Of a DNA stretch of 14,057 nt, positions 1-7,455 are shown one piece after another. The stretch is from an uncultured Chlorobiota bacterium (GTDB lineage Bacteria; Bacteroidota; Bacteroidia; Bacteroidales; JAADGE01): contig CAMZKI010000273.1 of NCBI GenBank assembly GCA_947311125.1, positions 1 through 14,057 on the forward strand. The letters are read 5' to 3'. The first letter of the stretch is position 1. The number at the start of each line of letters is the position of its first letter. A program made the translations under genes and the position numbers. The notes under the pieces were generated by a model. It was not told the DNA's origin, made no database searches, and saw nothing but the letters and a program-made list of their open reading frames with translations.

Positions 1-918
1 ATACCTGTCGGGGTAAAAATACAGAGAATCCGAAATGTTAAATGCAGGAAAAAGTTTCTTATATTCTTTCATAAACCGGCTGTAATCAGAAACAAAGGAA
101 TGGCTTAATTCTTTGAAAGAACTTTTGTTCATCGGCATTGAAAAAAAGATTAGCTTAATTTTATTTTTTTCACACAATAATAGTGTTTTTTCAAAATACA
201 ACTTAAGAAGCGGGGAAGGGAAAAAATGTGTATATCTTGTTTCATAATTTAACTCGCTGCAAGAATCTTTTAATCCCGAATGGGGTCTCCCGCCCTGCAT
301 CTTCATTATTGTGTCAATAAGCATTTTATTTTTTTTATAGCCGGCAAAAACATAATTGTAAAGGATATCTGACTGATAATAATACAGATAGTCTGCTTTA
401 TAAAGAAAAAACTTTAACCTCGGAAAGCTCCCTAAAACCGTATCTTTTTTTTCTTTCAAAGAAATAATTTCTCTGAAATCATTGTCAGAAACAACCCCGT
501 TTCTTACTCCGTAATGCCAAAAAGCAAATATTTCGCAGAAAAAACGCGGAGAAACAGATAAAAAAACAGTATCCGGCTTAGAAAAGTTTTGGATATATTT
601 TTCTAAAATATAATACATTTCTACAGGAGAAGAACCGCCGGACGCAAAACTGTAAGATGCCGGAATTTTTGTTATGTCTATACCGGCATTTAGTCTGGAT
701 TCTCCTAAAAAAACTTTATTTACTTTCGGAATTTTATACTTTCCGGACAAACTTTCTTTTATAAAAAACCACCGTGTATTTGTCGGACGATTATAATACA
801 TCGGCATATATTCTATGTATAAGACCCAAACAGCATACACAGGAACAATAAGGAGCAGAACTTTTTTCAGAAGTGTCTTTATTGCAGATTTACGGTTCAT
901 TTGACTCGAACTATTCAT
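1..918 (-). CDS. Membrane-anchored SGNH-like (DltD/AlgJ-type) protein, 3' end cut by the window
   Basis: The frame is open from the ATG at 918 to the window edge: 306 codons, no stop. A single membrane segment lies at about residues 15-31, and the rest should be extracytoplasmic. The block FLGESRLNAGID (residues 70-81) looks like SGNH block I with Ser74 as candidate nucleophile. It is followed by a Gly-rich block (FASGGSSP, about 91-98) and a KPDTVFLSVSP strand (about 113-123). This order is typical of the SGNH-like proteins found beside MBOAT O-acyltransferases, which help acylate exopolysaccharide or cell-wall polymers. The catalytic Asp/His motif of such proteins sits near the C-terminus, so it would lie just past base 1. 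An ATG at 900 is in frame and possible; 918 is preferred because AAGG precedes it. Substrate unknown; the family assignment is by pattern recognition. Confidence 0.78.
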   Translation of the reverse strand, partial: MNSSSQMNRKSAIKTLLKKVLLLIVPVYAVWVLYIEYMPMYYNRPTNTRWFFIKESLSGKYKIPKVNKVFLGESRLNAGIDITKIPASYSFASGGSSPVEMYYILEKYIQNFSKPDTVFLSVSPRFFCEIFAFWHYGVRNGVVSDNDFREIISLKEKKDTVLGSFPRLKFFLYKADYLYYYQSDILYNYVFAGYKKNKMLIDTIMKMQGGRPHSGLKDSCSELNYETRYTHFFPSPLLKLYFEKTLLLCEKNKIKLIFFSMPMNKSSFKELSHSFVSDYSRFMKEYKKLFPAFNISDSLYFYPDRY

Positions 919-966
919 AAAAAACCTTAAAAGAAAGTAAAAACTCTGAATATACGAGAGTGACAA

Positions 967-974
967 CAAAGATA
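967..974 (-). promoter_or_regulatory. Possible -7 element for the SGNH-like gene
   Basis: Read on the minus strand, this is TATCTTTG, an exact match to the Bacteroidota -7 consensus TAnnTTTG. It lies about 50 nt upstream of the start at 918. No TTG is found at the expected distance upstream, so the call rests on one element only. Confidence 0.25.
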
Positions 975-1090
975 TTGATTTTTCTCCGAAAAAGATATCG
1001 GAAAAGTCTATTCCTTGTAAAAACAGGAGTAATAAAGCTTATGGTATTAGTCAAAACTTAATAAGAATCGTTAAAGACTGCTTATGTTTA

Positions 1091-2086
1091 TTATTCGAAC
1101 TCGGCACAAGAATTTGTAACAATTGCAACTTCTCCGTCAGACTGCGGAGGCAATTTTAAAATTCTGAACCTGTTTGCCGGTATTTTGTTAAGGGAAACAT
1201 AAGTTTGGTCTCCCCAAATATTTTCATAAGGATTGTTTTTACAAGAAACAGGGTTGACAGCGTAAAGCTGAATTCCGCCGCCGTCATCACAGAGATACAT
1301 ACCGTAAACTTGTAAAGCTTTTGCTATAGTCATTTCGTAGCTGTTCAGACCTAAGGAGTTTAAATCAAGGGCAGGATATAATTGAACTAATGCACCTTCG
1401 GGAATCGCCCAATCGTCAGAAGATGTTCCGTCGCTTTCGGTTGCCGGGCTTACCGGGCCGCCGGATTTTGTATGATCGTAGCTGAAAACCAAGGCGTGGC
1501 TTATCTCGCCTCTTTCTAATTCGTGAGGCCAAATAACGCCTTGTAAAAGTTCAAAACCGGAGCCTCGTGCCGACAGTCCTTTCGGGAAAATGCCGTCTCC
1601 GGACAGGGGCAATGCATTTCCCCATGAAGCCTTCCATCCTCTCGCAGTATATTTCATTTGCCAAAAATCATAGACACACCCGTTAATTGTATCTATAATA
1701 ACCATGCTTCCGTCTCCGGAAGGGTCAGGTTCTGAAAATTCGGGAACGGGAACATTCAACAGCTTTTTTTTCGGAGCCCAATACGCTGTTAATTTAACAT
1801 CTTCACGAGGCGTGTCAGCTCCGGCATAAAAAACAGAAACCGTCCACTCTTTTACGGCTATCAAAAAACCTTGACTTTCTTGCTGTTCTGCAAGGCTGCC
1901 TGTCATAACGGAAGAGTTCGGGTCTATTTCCGGGTTGCCCGCTATAGGATTATAAAAAACAGACTGATCTTTAAATATCTCGTAATATTCGAGATTACTT
2001 GGCTTATTAGAAAAGTCTTGATTCTTATTACAAGAAATCAGAAAAACAAAAATTGACAGAATACAAAAAAGGTTAAAAATTTTCAC
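1091..2086 (-). CDS. Secreted lipoprotein of unknown function
   Basis: 331 residues. The N-terminus is a lipoprotein signal peptide: Lys2, a hydrophobic run at 4-18, and lipobox LISC with Cys19 as the lipidated residue. Asn20 follows, not the acidic residue that favours inner-membrane retention in E. coli. The mature protein is rich in Trp, Gly and Asp. Recognisable conserved-looking blocks are VIIDTINGCVYDFWQ (129-143), WKASWGNALPLSGDG (151-165), LLQGVIWPHELERGEISHAL (180-199), AIPEGALVQLYPALDL (227-242) and IAKALQVYGMYLCDDGGG (254-271). I have seen the same order of blocks (ID...C.YD.W, LxxGvixp.E...GeI.HAL, DxGG) in secreted proteins of several bacterial phyla, none with a function known to me. 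A sugar- or surface-binding role would be a guess. The gene stands alone: 172 nt separate it from the next gene downstream, and it is divergent from the ABC operon. Confidence 0.85.
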   Translation of the reverse strand: MKIFNLFCILSIFVFLISCNKNQDFSNKPSNLEYYEIFKDQSVFYNPIAGNPEIDPNSSVMTGSLAEQQESQGFLIAVKEWTVSVFYAGADTPREDVKLTAYWAPKKKLLNVPVPEFSEPDPSGDGSMVIIDTINGCVYDFWQMKYTARGWKASWGNALPLSGDGIFPKGLSARGSGFELLQGVIWPHELERGEISHALVFSYDHTKSGGPVSPATESDGTSSDDWAIPEGALVQLYPALDLNSLGLNSYEMTIAKALQVYGMYLCDDGGGIQLYAVNPVSCKNNPYENIWGDQTYVSLNKIPANRFRILKLPPQSDGEVAIVTNSCAEFE

Positions 2087-2117
2087 AGTTTTTGATTTTG
2101 AAGTTAAAGATAATAGC

Positions 2118-2125
2118 CAAATTTA
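2118..2125 (-). promoter_or_regulatory. Possible -7 element for the lipoprotein gene
   Basis: Minus-strand TAAATTTG matches TAnnTTTG and lies 32 nt before the ATG at 2086, a normal distance for a short leader. The only upstream TTTG is 13 nt away rather than about 19, so the promoter is weak or the call is wrong. Confidence 0.25.
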
Positions 2126-2320
2126 TTACTTTTTATTTCAAAGAAAGTTGAGAAAATACCGGTTTTTGACAAAATGACCGCTTTTTTTGATAAGAAACAT
2201 TGTTATAGGTCATAAATCTGATTTAAACCAATGTCGCACAAAATAGGTTTTGTATAAATATCAGAAATTAAAGAGATTATAAGCTTTCCAAAATAAAACT
2301 ACTCAAATAATAAAAAAAAA
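2126..2320. other. AT-rich part of the divergent intergenic region, nothing identified
   Basis: The gap between the divergent lipoprotein gene and the ABC operon is about 300 nt. Apart from the promoter elements at its two ends, I see no open frame, strong hairpin, repeat or RNA-gene signature in this stretch. Confidence 0.5.
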
Positions 2321-2321
2321 C

Positions 2322-2351
2322 TTGCAAATTAAAAAAACAGTCTTACATTTG
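2322..2351 (+). promoter_or_regulatory. Bacteroidota-type promoter of the six-gene ABC/barrel operon
   Basis: The -33 element TTG (2322-2324) is separated by exactly 19 nt from TACATTTG (2344-2351), an exact match to TAnnTTTG. Transcription should begin a few bases after 2351, which gives a leader of about 30 nt before the ATG at 2389. This is the best promoter in the window. Confidence 0.8.
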
Positions 2352-2352
2352 C

Positions 2353-2376
2353 AGTGTATTAGTTTTGTAGAACACT
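2353..2376. promoter_or_regulatory. Probable GntR (YtrA-type) operator
   Basis: This is an inverted repeat with outer arms AGTGT (2353-2357) and ACACT (2372-2376) and inner TA/TA pairs. It reads as half-sites GTGTATTA and TAGAACAC around a 6-nt spacer. It begins 1 nt after the -7 element and covers the expected transcription start, an ideal place for repression. The third gene of the operon encodes a YtrA-type GntR repressor, and such repressors commonly control their own operons at palindromes of this size. The link to that repressor is inferred. Confidence 0.6.
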
Positions 2377-2388
2377 AAAGCGATAAAA

Positions 2389-3219
2389 ATGATAACAATA
2401 AACAATCTAAGTTTCAGTTACCAACAAAAGAAACCTCTTTTTTCAGAACTAAACTTAAAGCTGAAAAAAGGTAAAATTTACGGTTTGCTCGGAAAAAACG
2501 GTTCCGGAAAAACAACTTTGCTTAAGCAAATTGCAGGCTTATTGCATCCTAAAACAGGAACCGTTACCGTTAACGGGTTAAATGTAAAAAAAAGAATGCC
2601 GAAAGCTCTGGCAAGTTATTATTTAATTCCGGAAGAGTTTGAAACTCCCGATATTAACGCAAAAACGTTTTTAAAAATTACGGCACCTTTCTATCCCGAT
2701 TTCAATAAAAGCAATTTTTACAAATATTTGAAAGAATTTAACATAGATGCAGAACAAAAACTCAGCAAAATGTCATACGGACAAAAAAAGAAGTTTCTCA
2801 TTTCTTTCGGAACGGCTGCCGACACACCGATTCTTATTACTGACGAGCCTACAAACGGCTTAGATATTCCCTCAAAGAGCACCTTCAGAAAACTAATGGC
2901 TTCTGCATTAACCGAAGACAAATTATTTGTCGTCTCTACACATCAAATTAAAGATATTGAAGGAATAATAGATACTGTAGTAGTTCTTGATAACGGAAAA
3001 ATAATTTTTAACCGGTCTTTGGAAGAAATTTCAAATAAACTTTCTTTCAAAACGTTGAAAAGTATTAATGAAGAAAACATACTGTATTACGAAAAAGGAA
3101 TAACCGGGTATTCGGTTATCACTCGCAACATCGGCGAAGAACCTTCACACATAAATACCGAGTTACTTTTTAACTCAATCATTGAAAAAGACAGTAAAGT
3201 TGTAAAAGAATTTAACTAA
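2389..3219 (+). CDS. ABC transporter ATP-binding protein, YtrB-like
   Basis: 276 residues with a full nucleotide-binding domain: Walker A GKNGSGKT (35-42), signature SYGQK (129-133, replacing LSGGQ), Walker B ILITDEP with catalytic Glu153 (148-154), D-loop around LD (158-159) and H-loop His185. The Q-loop position reads PEE (81-83) in place of Gln, a variant common in ABC-2-type ATPases. About 60 C-terminal residues after the core domain may be a small accessory domain. It should couple ATP hydrolysis to the permease encoded 19 nt downstream, at the inner membrane. A GntR gene next in the operon matches the ytr layout known from Firmicutes and common in Bacteroidota, where these systems respond to envelope-active antibiotics. 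The substrate cannot be read from the sequence. Confidence 0.93.
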   Translation: MITINNLSFSYQQKKPLFSELNLKLKKGKIYGLLGKNGSGKTTLLKQIAGLLHPKTGTVTVNGLNVKKRMPKALASYYLIPEEFETPDINAKTFLKITAPFYPDFNKSNFYKYLKEFNIDAEQKLSKMSYGQKKKFLISFGTAADTPILITDEPTNGLDIPSKSTFRKLMASALTEDKLFVVSTHQIKDIEGIIDTVVVLDNGKIIFNRSLEEISNKLSFKTLKSINEENILYYEKGITGYSVITRNIGEEPSHINTELLFNSIIEKDSKVVKEFN

Positions 3220-3238
3220 AAACAGAAAAACAAACAAA

Positions 3239-4003
3239 ATGGAAAATATAAAAACATTCAGTTTTAAACGTATTTTTTTACTGATGCAAAAAACATTATA
3301 TGAAAATGCAAGGTCCGTACTTATCGGGTTTATTACCGTTTTCGGTATATTCTCTTTAGTATTGTTTATGAGAATAATAAACGGAGATAATAACATAAAC
3401 AATTTGCAGACATTTTACTATACAGGATTCTTTATTTCCGGATTCTTTATTTCCGGAATGGCTTTTACAAATTTTCGAAAAAAAGAGAAAACAATGTCAT
3501 ATCTTATGCTTCCGGCTTCAATTATTGAAAAATTTATCTCGGAATGGCTGCTGACATCCGTTATTTTTATCATTCTATATTCGGCTGCTTTTTATGTCTT
3601 TAATATAGTTTTATATTCGTTAGGCACTATTTATAAATTCAATGTTGAGTTTGTAAATATTCTTGCGGCGGAATCTTTTAAAATGTTTTTGCATTTCATT
3701 ATTATACAGTCCGTTTTGTTGGCTGGTGCTGCAACTTTCAAAAAAGCACCATTGTTTCTTACAATTTCGGTAGTGTTCGGGTTCGGTATAATTTTTATTG
3801 TTTATGTTACCTTCTTAATATTAATTATAAAAGGGCAACTTGAAACCCTGGTTTTTAACAACAGTGGGCTTCATTCGGCAAATGTAAACATTAATATTCA
3901 GGGGCATTGGCTCGAAAAAATTCCTGAAATTATGTATTATTATGTAACGGCTCCGGCATTTTGGGCTTATACTTACTTTAAAATTAAAGAAAAGGAGGTA
4001 TAA
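3239..4003 (+). CDS. ABC-2-type permease, partner of the upstream ATPase
   Basis: 254 residues, strongly hydrophobic, with about six membrane segments at roughly 26-44, 58-76, 103-128, 145-165, 171-197 and 232-248. The block TMSYLMLPASIIEKFISEWLL (about 84-104) resembles a conserved 'LPAS..EKF.S.WLL' motif that I associate with permeases encoded beside YtrA-type GntR regulators in Bacteroidota. Residues GFFIS occur twice in tandem in the second membrane segment, encoded by an exact 15-bp duplication. The last codons contain the AAGGAGGT ribosome-binding site of the next gene. Likely role: inner-membrane channel of the exporter. No substrate-binding protein gene is nearby, which supports export over import. 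Confidence 0.88.
   Translation: MENIKTFSFKRIFLLMQKTLYENARSVLIGFITVFGIFSLVLFMRIINGDNNINNLQTFYYTGFFISGFFISGMAFTNFRKKEKTMSYLMLPASIIEKFISEWLLTSVIFIILYSAAFYVFNIVLYSLGTIYKFNVEFVNILAAESFKMFLHFIIIQSVLLAGAATFKKAPLFLTISVVFGFGIIFIVYVTFLILIIKGQLETLVFNNSGLHSANVNINIQGHWLEKIPEIMYYYVTAPAFWAYTYFKIKEKEV
3425..3454 (+). repeat. Exact 15-bp tandem duplication inside the permease gene
   Basis: The unit ggattctttatttcc occurs at 3425-3439 and again at 3440-3454, followed by another gga. It is in frame and encodes GFFIS twice within a predicted membrane segment. Confidence 0.9.
3992..3999 (+). promoter_or_regulatory. Full Shine-Dalgarno site for the GntR gene
   Basis: AAGGAGGT is a perfect anti-Shine-Dalgarno match, 5 nt before the GTG at 4005, and lies in the last codons of the permease gene. 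It decides the GTG start. Strong sites like this are rare in Bacteroidota and none precedes the other starts here. Confidence 0.75.
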
Positions 4004-4004
4004 A

Positions 4005-4385
4005 GTGAATTTTAAAGACGACAAAGCCATATACCTTCAACTGGCAGACTATTTTTATGAAAATATTCTTACACGGGAATTTAAATCCGGTGAACGTATA
4101 CCGTCAGTCAGGGATTTTGCGGTAGAAACAGAAGTTAACCCTAATACCGTAATGCGAACATATAAGCACTTGCAGGATAATGACATTATATATAATAAAA
4201 GAGGTATCGGTTATTTTATTTCAGAAGATGCATATAAAATTACAAAAAAAATGAAAAAAGAAGAGTTTGTTAACGAACAATTACCGGAGTTTTTCAAAAC
4301 AATAAAACATCTGAACATAAAATTTAAAGAAATTGAACAACTATATGAAAACTATTTAAAATCAGAGAAAAATGAAAAAAAGTAA
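4005..4385 (+). CDS. GntR-family transcriptional repressor, YtrA subfamily
   Basis: 126 residues starting at GTG, chosen for the strong ribosome-binding site just upstream; the start is 2 nt after the permease stop codon region. The N-terminal winged helix-turn-helix is complete: YLQLADYFYENI (10-21), GERIPSVRDFA (29-39), NPNTVMRTYKHL (45-56), and the wing GIGYFIS (67-73). After it comes only a helical tail of about 50 residues (KITKKMKKEEF to the end), with no FCD, UTRA or aminotransferase effector domain. That short form defines the YtrA group, which usually dimerises through the tail and represses its own ABC operon. The palindrome at 2353-2376 over the promoter is the likely target. Its 3' end overlaps the next gene by 14 nt. 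What relieves repression is unknown. Confidence 0.92.
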   Translation: MNFKDDKAIYLQLADYFYENILTREFKSGERIPSVRDFAVETEVNPNTVMRTYKHLQDNDIIYNKRGIGYFISEDAYKITKKMKKEEFVNEQLPEFFKTIKHLNIKFKEIEQLYENYLKSEKNEKK

Positions 4386-5004
4386 TATTATATTAGTAAG
4401 TATTTTTGTCTCAATACTAATTTGGATTACGGTTTCTGTATTAACTGCTGTAACCAAAATGAAACACATACTGAAAGAACAGAACATTGAACAACCTGCT
4501 GCTGAAAATAACACAGATAACGGCAAAACGGTTGAGTTGGACGACTTTAGTGTTATTGTTCTTTTCGGCAAAGGAGAAGTTGCTGTCGAGCAGTCAGATA
4601 AAAACACGTTTCAGTATTTTTCTGCCGACAGTAATAGTCCGACAGTTAAAAACGACACTTTTTTTTTAAACATAAAAAACAAAGAAAATTATATAACAGC
4701 CGAAAGTCTTAAAACCATAATCCTTACAGACAGTGTTAACCTTGAAATATCAGAACTCGAAACAGATACCGTAAACATTAAAACCGAAGGAAACTCAAAT
4801 GTTTTTATATACGGTCTGAAAACAAATGTTTTAAACATTAAAACATCAGAGAGTTCTTCGGTAAAATTATACGATATTAAAAACGGTTACATTGAAACAA
4901 ACATAGTTCTGAAGGATAAATCAAAATTATACCTTGATAATTCAAACAATTTAAACCTGAACATAAAAAAGGACAGAAACGCTGAATTAGAAATTATAAA
5001 TTAA
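4372..5004 (+). CDS. Membrane-anchored beta-helix protein, divergent GIN/DUF2807-like
   Basis: 210 residues. One N-terminal hydrophobic segment (about 5-27) has no lipobox or clear cleavage site, so it should act as an inner-membrane anchor with the rest in the periplasm. From residue 55 on, the chain is a series of short beta strands with regularly placed Asn/Ser/Asp turns (for example VNLEISELETDTVNIKT and VLNIKTSESSSVKLYDI), as in a right-handed beta-helix. The start of this part (VELDDFSVIVLFGKGEVAVEQ) aligns by eye with the same part of the GIN lipoprotein at 7456-8175. It is therefore probably a diverged member of that fold, without the GGD turn repeats. It overlaps the GntR gene by 14 nt in another frame, so the two are likely translationally coupled. 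Function unknown. Confidence 0.75.
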   Translation: MKKSNIILVSIFVSILIWITVSVLTAVTKMKHILKEQNIEQPAAENNTDNGKTVELDDFSVIVLFGKGEVAVEQSDKNTFQYFSADSNSPTVKNDTFFLNIKNKENYITAESLKTIILTDSVNLEISELETDTVNIKTEGNSNVFIYGLKTNVLNIKTSESSSVKLYDIKNGYIETNIVLKDKSKLYLDNSNNLNLNIKKDRNAELEIIN

Positions 5005-5065
5005 ATAAATGTAACTTTTCTATTGCCTGCACGTCAGGAATAAGAACCAAAAAAAATTATTAAAA

Positions 5066-7432
5066 ATGAAAAACACCGTAAAAATATTTCTTGCAATTTT
5101 ATTTTTCTCCATTTTCATAAACAAAGCTTTTGCGGAAAAAGAAACCGGGGTTTCCGGACAAGTCAAAGATTTTAAAACCAAAAAACCTATAGAGTTTTGT
5201 ACCGTCAGTGTACATAACCTGAAAGACAGCCTCATAACAGTTGCCGTTACTGATGAGAAAGGCTTTTTTACAATTCCGCTTTCTGCCGGAAAATATAAAA
5301 TTACGGCTCAATATATAGGCTATAAGTCGGACACCCTTAACATTACAATAAAAACAGGAACCGAGTTTATCGGAACAATAAAACTGCACCCGGAAGAAAA
5401 TCAAATCGGAGAGGTTACCGTTACCGGAAAATCAGAAAATATTTTAATAGACAAAGACGAATATATCATTACCGGAAAAATGAAAACCGGGACGGCAAAC
5501 ACAAAAGATGTTCTTGACAAAATAAAAGGCGTAAGCTACGACAGATATAACAATTCAATAAAGGTTGACAACGAAGACAATATAATGATTCTCGTAAACG
5601 GTTTACAAAAAGACAGGGAATATATTCTTAACCTTAATCCTGACAGACTTAAAAAAGTAGAAATAATTCGAGACCCGAGTGGTCGGTATGCACTGGAGGG
5701 CTATTCTGCCGTAATTAATATTATCCTGAAAGATGATTATAAAGGTGTTGAGTTTTATTCCGAAGAACAGTTTTTAATTGATATCGACAATAAAAACGGA
5801 GACCATTTTCCTCTCAACCATTTTTCGACAAGTATGAACTATACTTATAATAAAGTAAATGTTTATGCCAAGATTAACAACTCTGTTATGAACTTTGCAA
5901 TGCTTTCTTCAAGTATAAAGGAATATGATAACGGCCTTTTGATAACAGAAAACCCTGCTGACGATAATCCTAATTTTAATATCAGGCGAGTTTTTGACAG
6001 AATAACGGGAGGCGTCGATTTTTATATTAATCCTAAACAAACCATCAGTTTTGAAACCGGATTTACGGGGATGTTCTTTCCCGAAACAAAACAAGTAAGC
6101 AACTTTAATGTTTCATATTTTAATAATCAAACCGAAACAAATAACTTTAACTCCGAATATACAAACAACACAACAAACCAAAGCAATTATAACACAGTAT
6201 TTTACAAAGGAATTTTAAGCAAAAACAGCACACTCAACATAGATTTTACATACTCTTACACAAACGAAGAATATGATATTAACTACTACGAAAATAATAT
6301 TTTAAAAAGTATACAAAACGGTATAAATGACAGCAAATACACAAAGTTAAATGCTGAATTTGACCATACGATAAATGAAAAATCAGGCTTTCAGGCAGGC
6401 TACGGAAACACCTGGAAAAAAGTCATTAATACATATAACTTCGGAGAAAGCGATTTTACGAGAACAGACTTAAGGCATCAGTTGTATTTATATTATTCTT
6501 ATAAAATCAGCGAAAGAGTAGGCGTAAAATTTGGAGTGGCAGGAGAAACAAGTGCCCCGGAGATTGAAGGAAAAAAAATAAATTATTTTATTTATCAGCC
6601 GTACGCAGATATAAAAATAAAACCGTTTAAAATGCTGGATATAAGACTGAAATACCGCTCGTCAAGCAGCTATCCGTCCGTAACACAGGCAAACCCGGAC
6701 ACAATATTTCTTGATGAAACAACGGTATCTGTAGGAAATCCTTATTTAGAACCGTCCGTAACGCACAAAATTTCGGCAAGATTTAATGTAATGCACGGAC
6801 TTATTTCTGTCGAACCCTACTACCATTTTTCGGATAACTACATAAGCCAAACCGGATATTTAAAAGATAACGGAATTTTTGAATATTCTTTTGATAATGC
6901 AGGAAAATATAAAAACTACGGATTAAAAGCCGGACTTACCGTTCCTTTCGGGAAAACCGTATTTTGGCAAAACAATGTCGATTTTTTCCGAAGCAACATA
7001 ACATATGAAGGAAAAATTAATGATGTAAATGATTGGACTATGAGCAGCAACCTGATTTATGTAAACAAAAAGTATAAGACAACAGCCGGCATTATATATC
7101 AAAACAATCTGAAAAAAGTAATAACGGCACAGGGTTATAATATGTGGAACAATGATTTCTGGGGACTTATGGTTCAACAACCGTTCTTAAAACAACAGCT
7201 TAACATAATGCTGTTCTATATGCTGCCCGTAAACCTCGGAGCTGATTACCGGCAAGGATCATATATAAGAACAAGCACATACGCTGAAACAAATATTCAA
7301 GATATAGAAATCCTGAAAAATATGCTGATGTTTAGAATTACATTCAGAATAAACAAAGGAAAAACTGTCAGAAAATCGGAAAAAGACATAAAACTTGAAG
7401 ACGAAAAACAAGAAAAAGGCGGGATTATTTAA
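5066..7432 (+). CDS. Outer-membrane beta-barrel protein with CarboxypepD_reg-like and plug domains (TonB-receptor-like)
   Basis: 788 residues. A signal peptide ends at AFA (21-23). Residues about 28-112 form a CarboxypepD_reg-like beta-sandwich (VSGQVKDFKTKKPIEFCTVSV, then GKYKITAQYIGYKSDT). A plug-like domain follows at about 143-218, with VLDKIKGV, ILVNG and VEIIRDPSGRYALEGYSAVINI, the last being the standard end of a TonB-receptor plug. The remaining 560 residues are alternating aromatic/polar strands like the OMP_b-brl_3 family and end in MLMFRITFRI, a plausible final strand, plus a charged tail of about 25 residues. I see no clear TonB box. The gene sits 61 nt after the beta-helix gene and 23 nt before the GIN lipoprotein gene. 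It could be the outer-membrane part of the exporter system, or a receptor for a small ligand; which one is not shown. Confidence 0.88.
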   Translation: MKNTVKIFLAILFFSIFINKAFAEKETGVSGQVKDFKTKKPIEFCTVSVHNLKDSLITVAVTDEKGFFTIPLSAGKYKITAQYIGYKSDTLNITIKTGTEFIGTIKLHPEENQIGEVTVTGKSENILIDKDEYIITGKMKTGTANTKDVLDKIKGVSYDRYNNSIKVDNEDNIMILVNGLQKDREYILNLNPDRLKKVEIIRDPSGRYALEGYSAVINIILKDDYKGVEFYSEEQFLIDIDNKNGDHFPLNHFSTSMNYTYNKVNVYAKINNSVMNFAMLSSSIKEYDNGLLITENPADDNPNFNIRRVFDRITGGVDFYINPKQTISFETGFTGMFFPETKQVSNFNVSYFNNQTETNNFNSEYTNNTTNQSNYNTVFYKGILSKNSTLNIDFTYSYTNEEYDINYYENNILKSIQNGINDSKYTKLNAEFDHTINEKSGFQAGYGNTWKKVINTYNFGESDFTRTDLRHQLYLYYSYKISERVGVKFGVAGETSAPEIEGKKINYFIYQPYADIKIKPFKMLDIRLKYRSSSSYPSVTQANPDTIFLDETTVSVGNPYLEPSVTHKISARFNVMHGLISVEPYYHFSDNYISQTGYLKDNGIFEYSFDNAGKYKNYGLKAGLTVPFGKTVFWQNNVDFFRSNITYEGKINDVNDWTMSSNLIYVNKKYKTTAGIIYQNNLKKVITAQGYNMWNNDFWGLMVQQPFLKQQLNIMLFYMLPVNLGADYRQGSYIRTSTYAETNIQDIEILKNMLMFRITFRINKGKTVRKSEKDIKLEDEKQEKGGII

Positions 7433-7455
7433 TAACTTTAAAAATAATATATAAA

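Noticed and set aside
982..1012. Hairpin TCCGA-N8-TCGGA between the first two minus-strand genes, considered as a terminator
   Set aside because: The stem is only 5 bp and no T-run follows on the minus strand.
5025..5040. CCTG-CACGT-CAGG mini-hairpin between the anchored beta-helix gene and the barrel gene, considered as an attenuator
   Set aside because: A 4-bp stem with no T-run is not distinguishable from chance.
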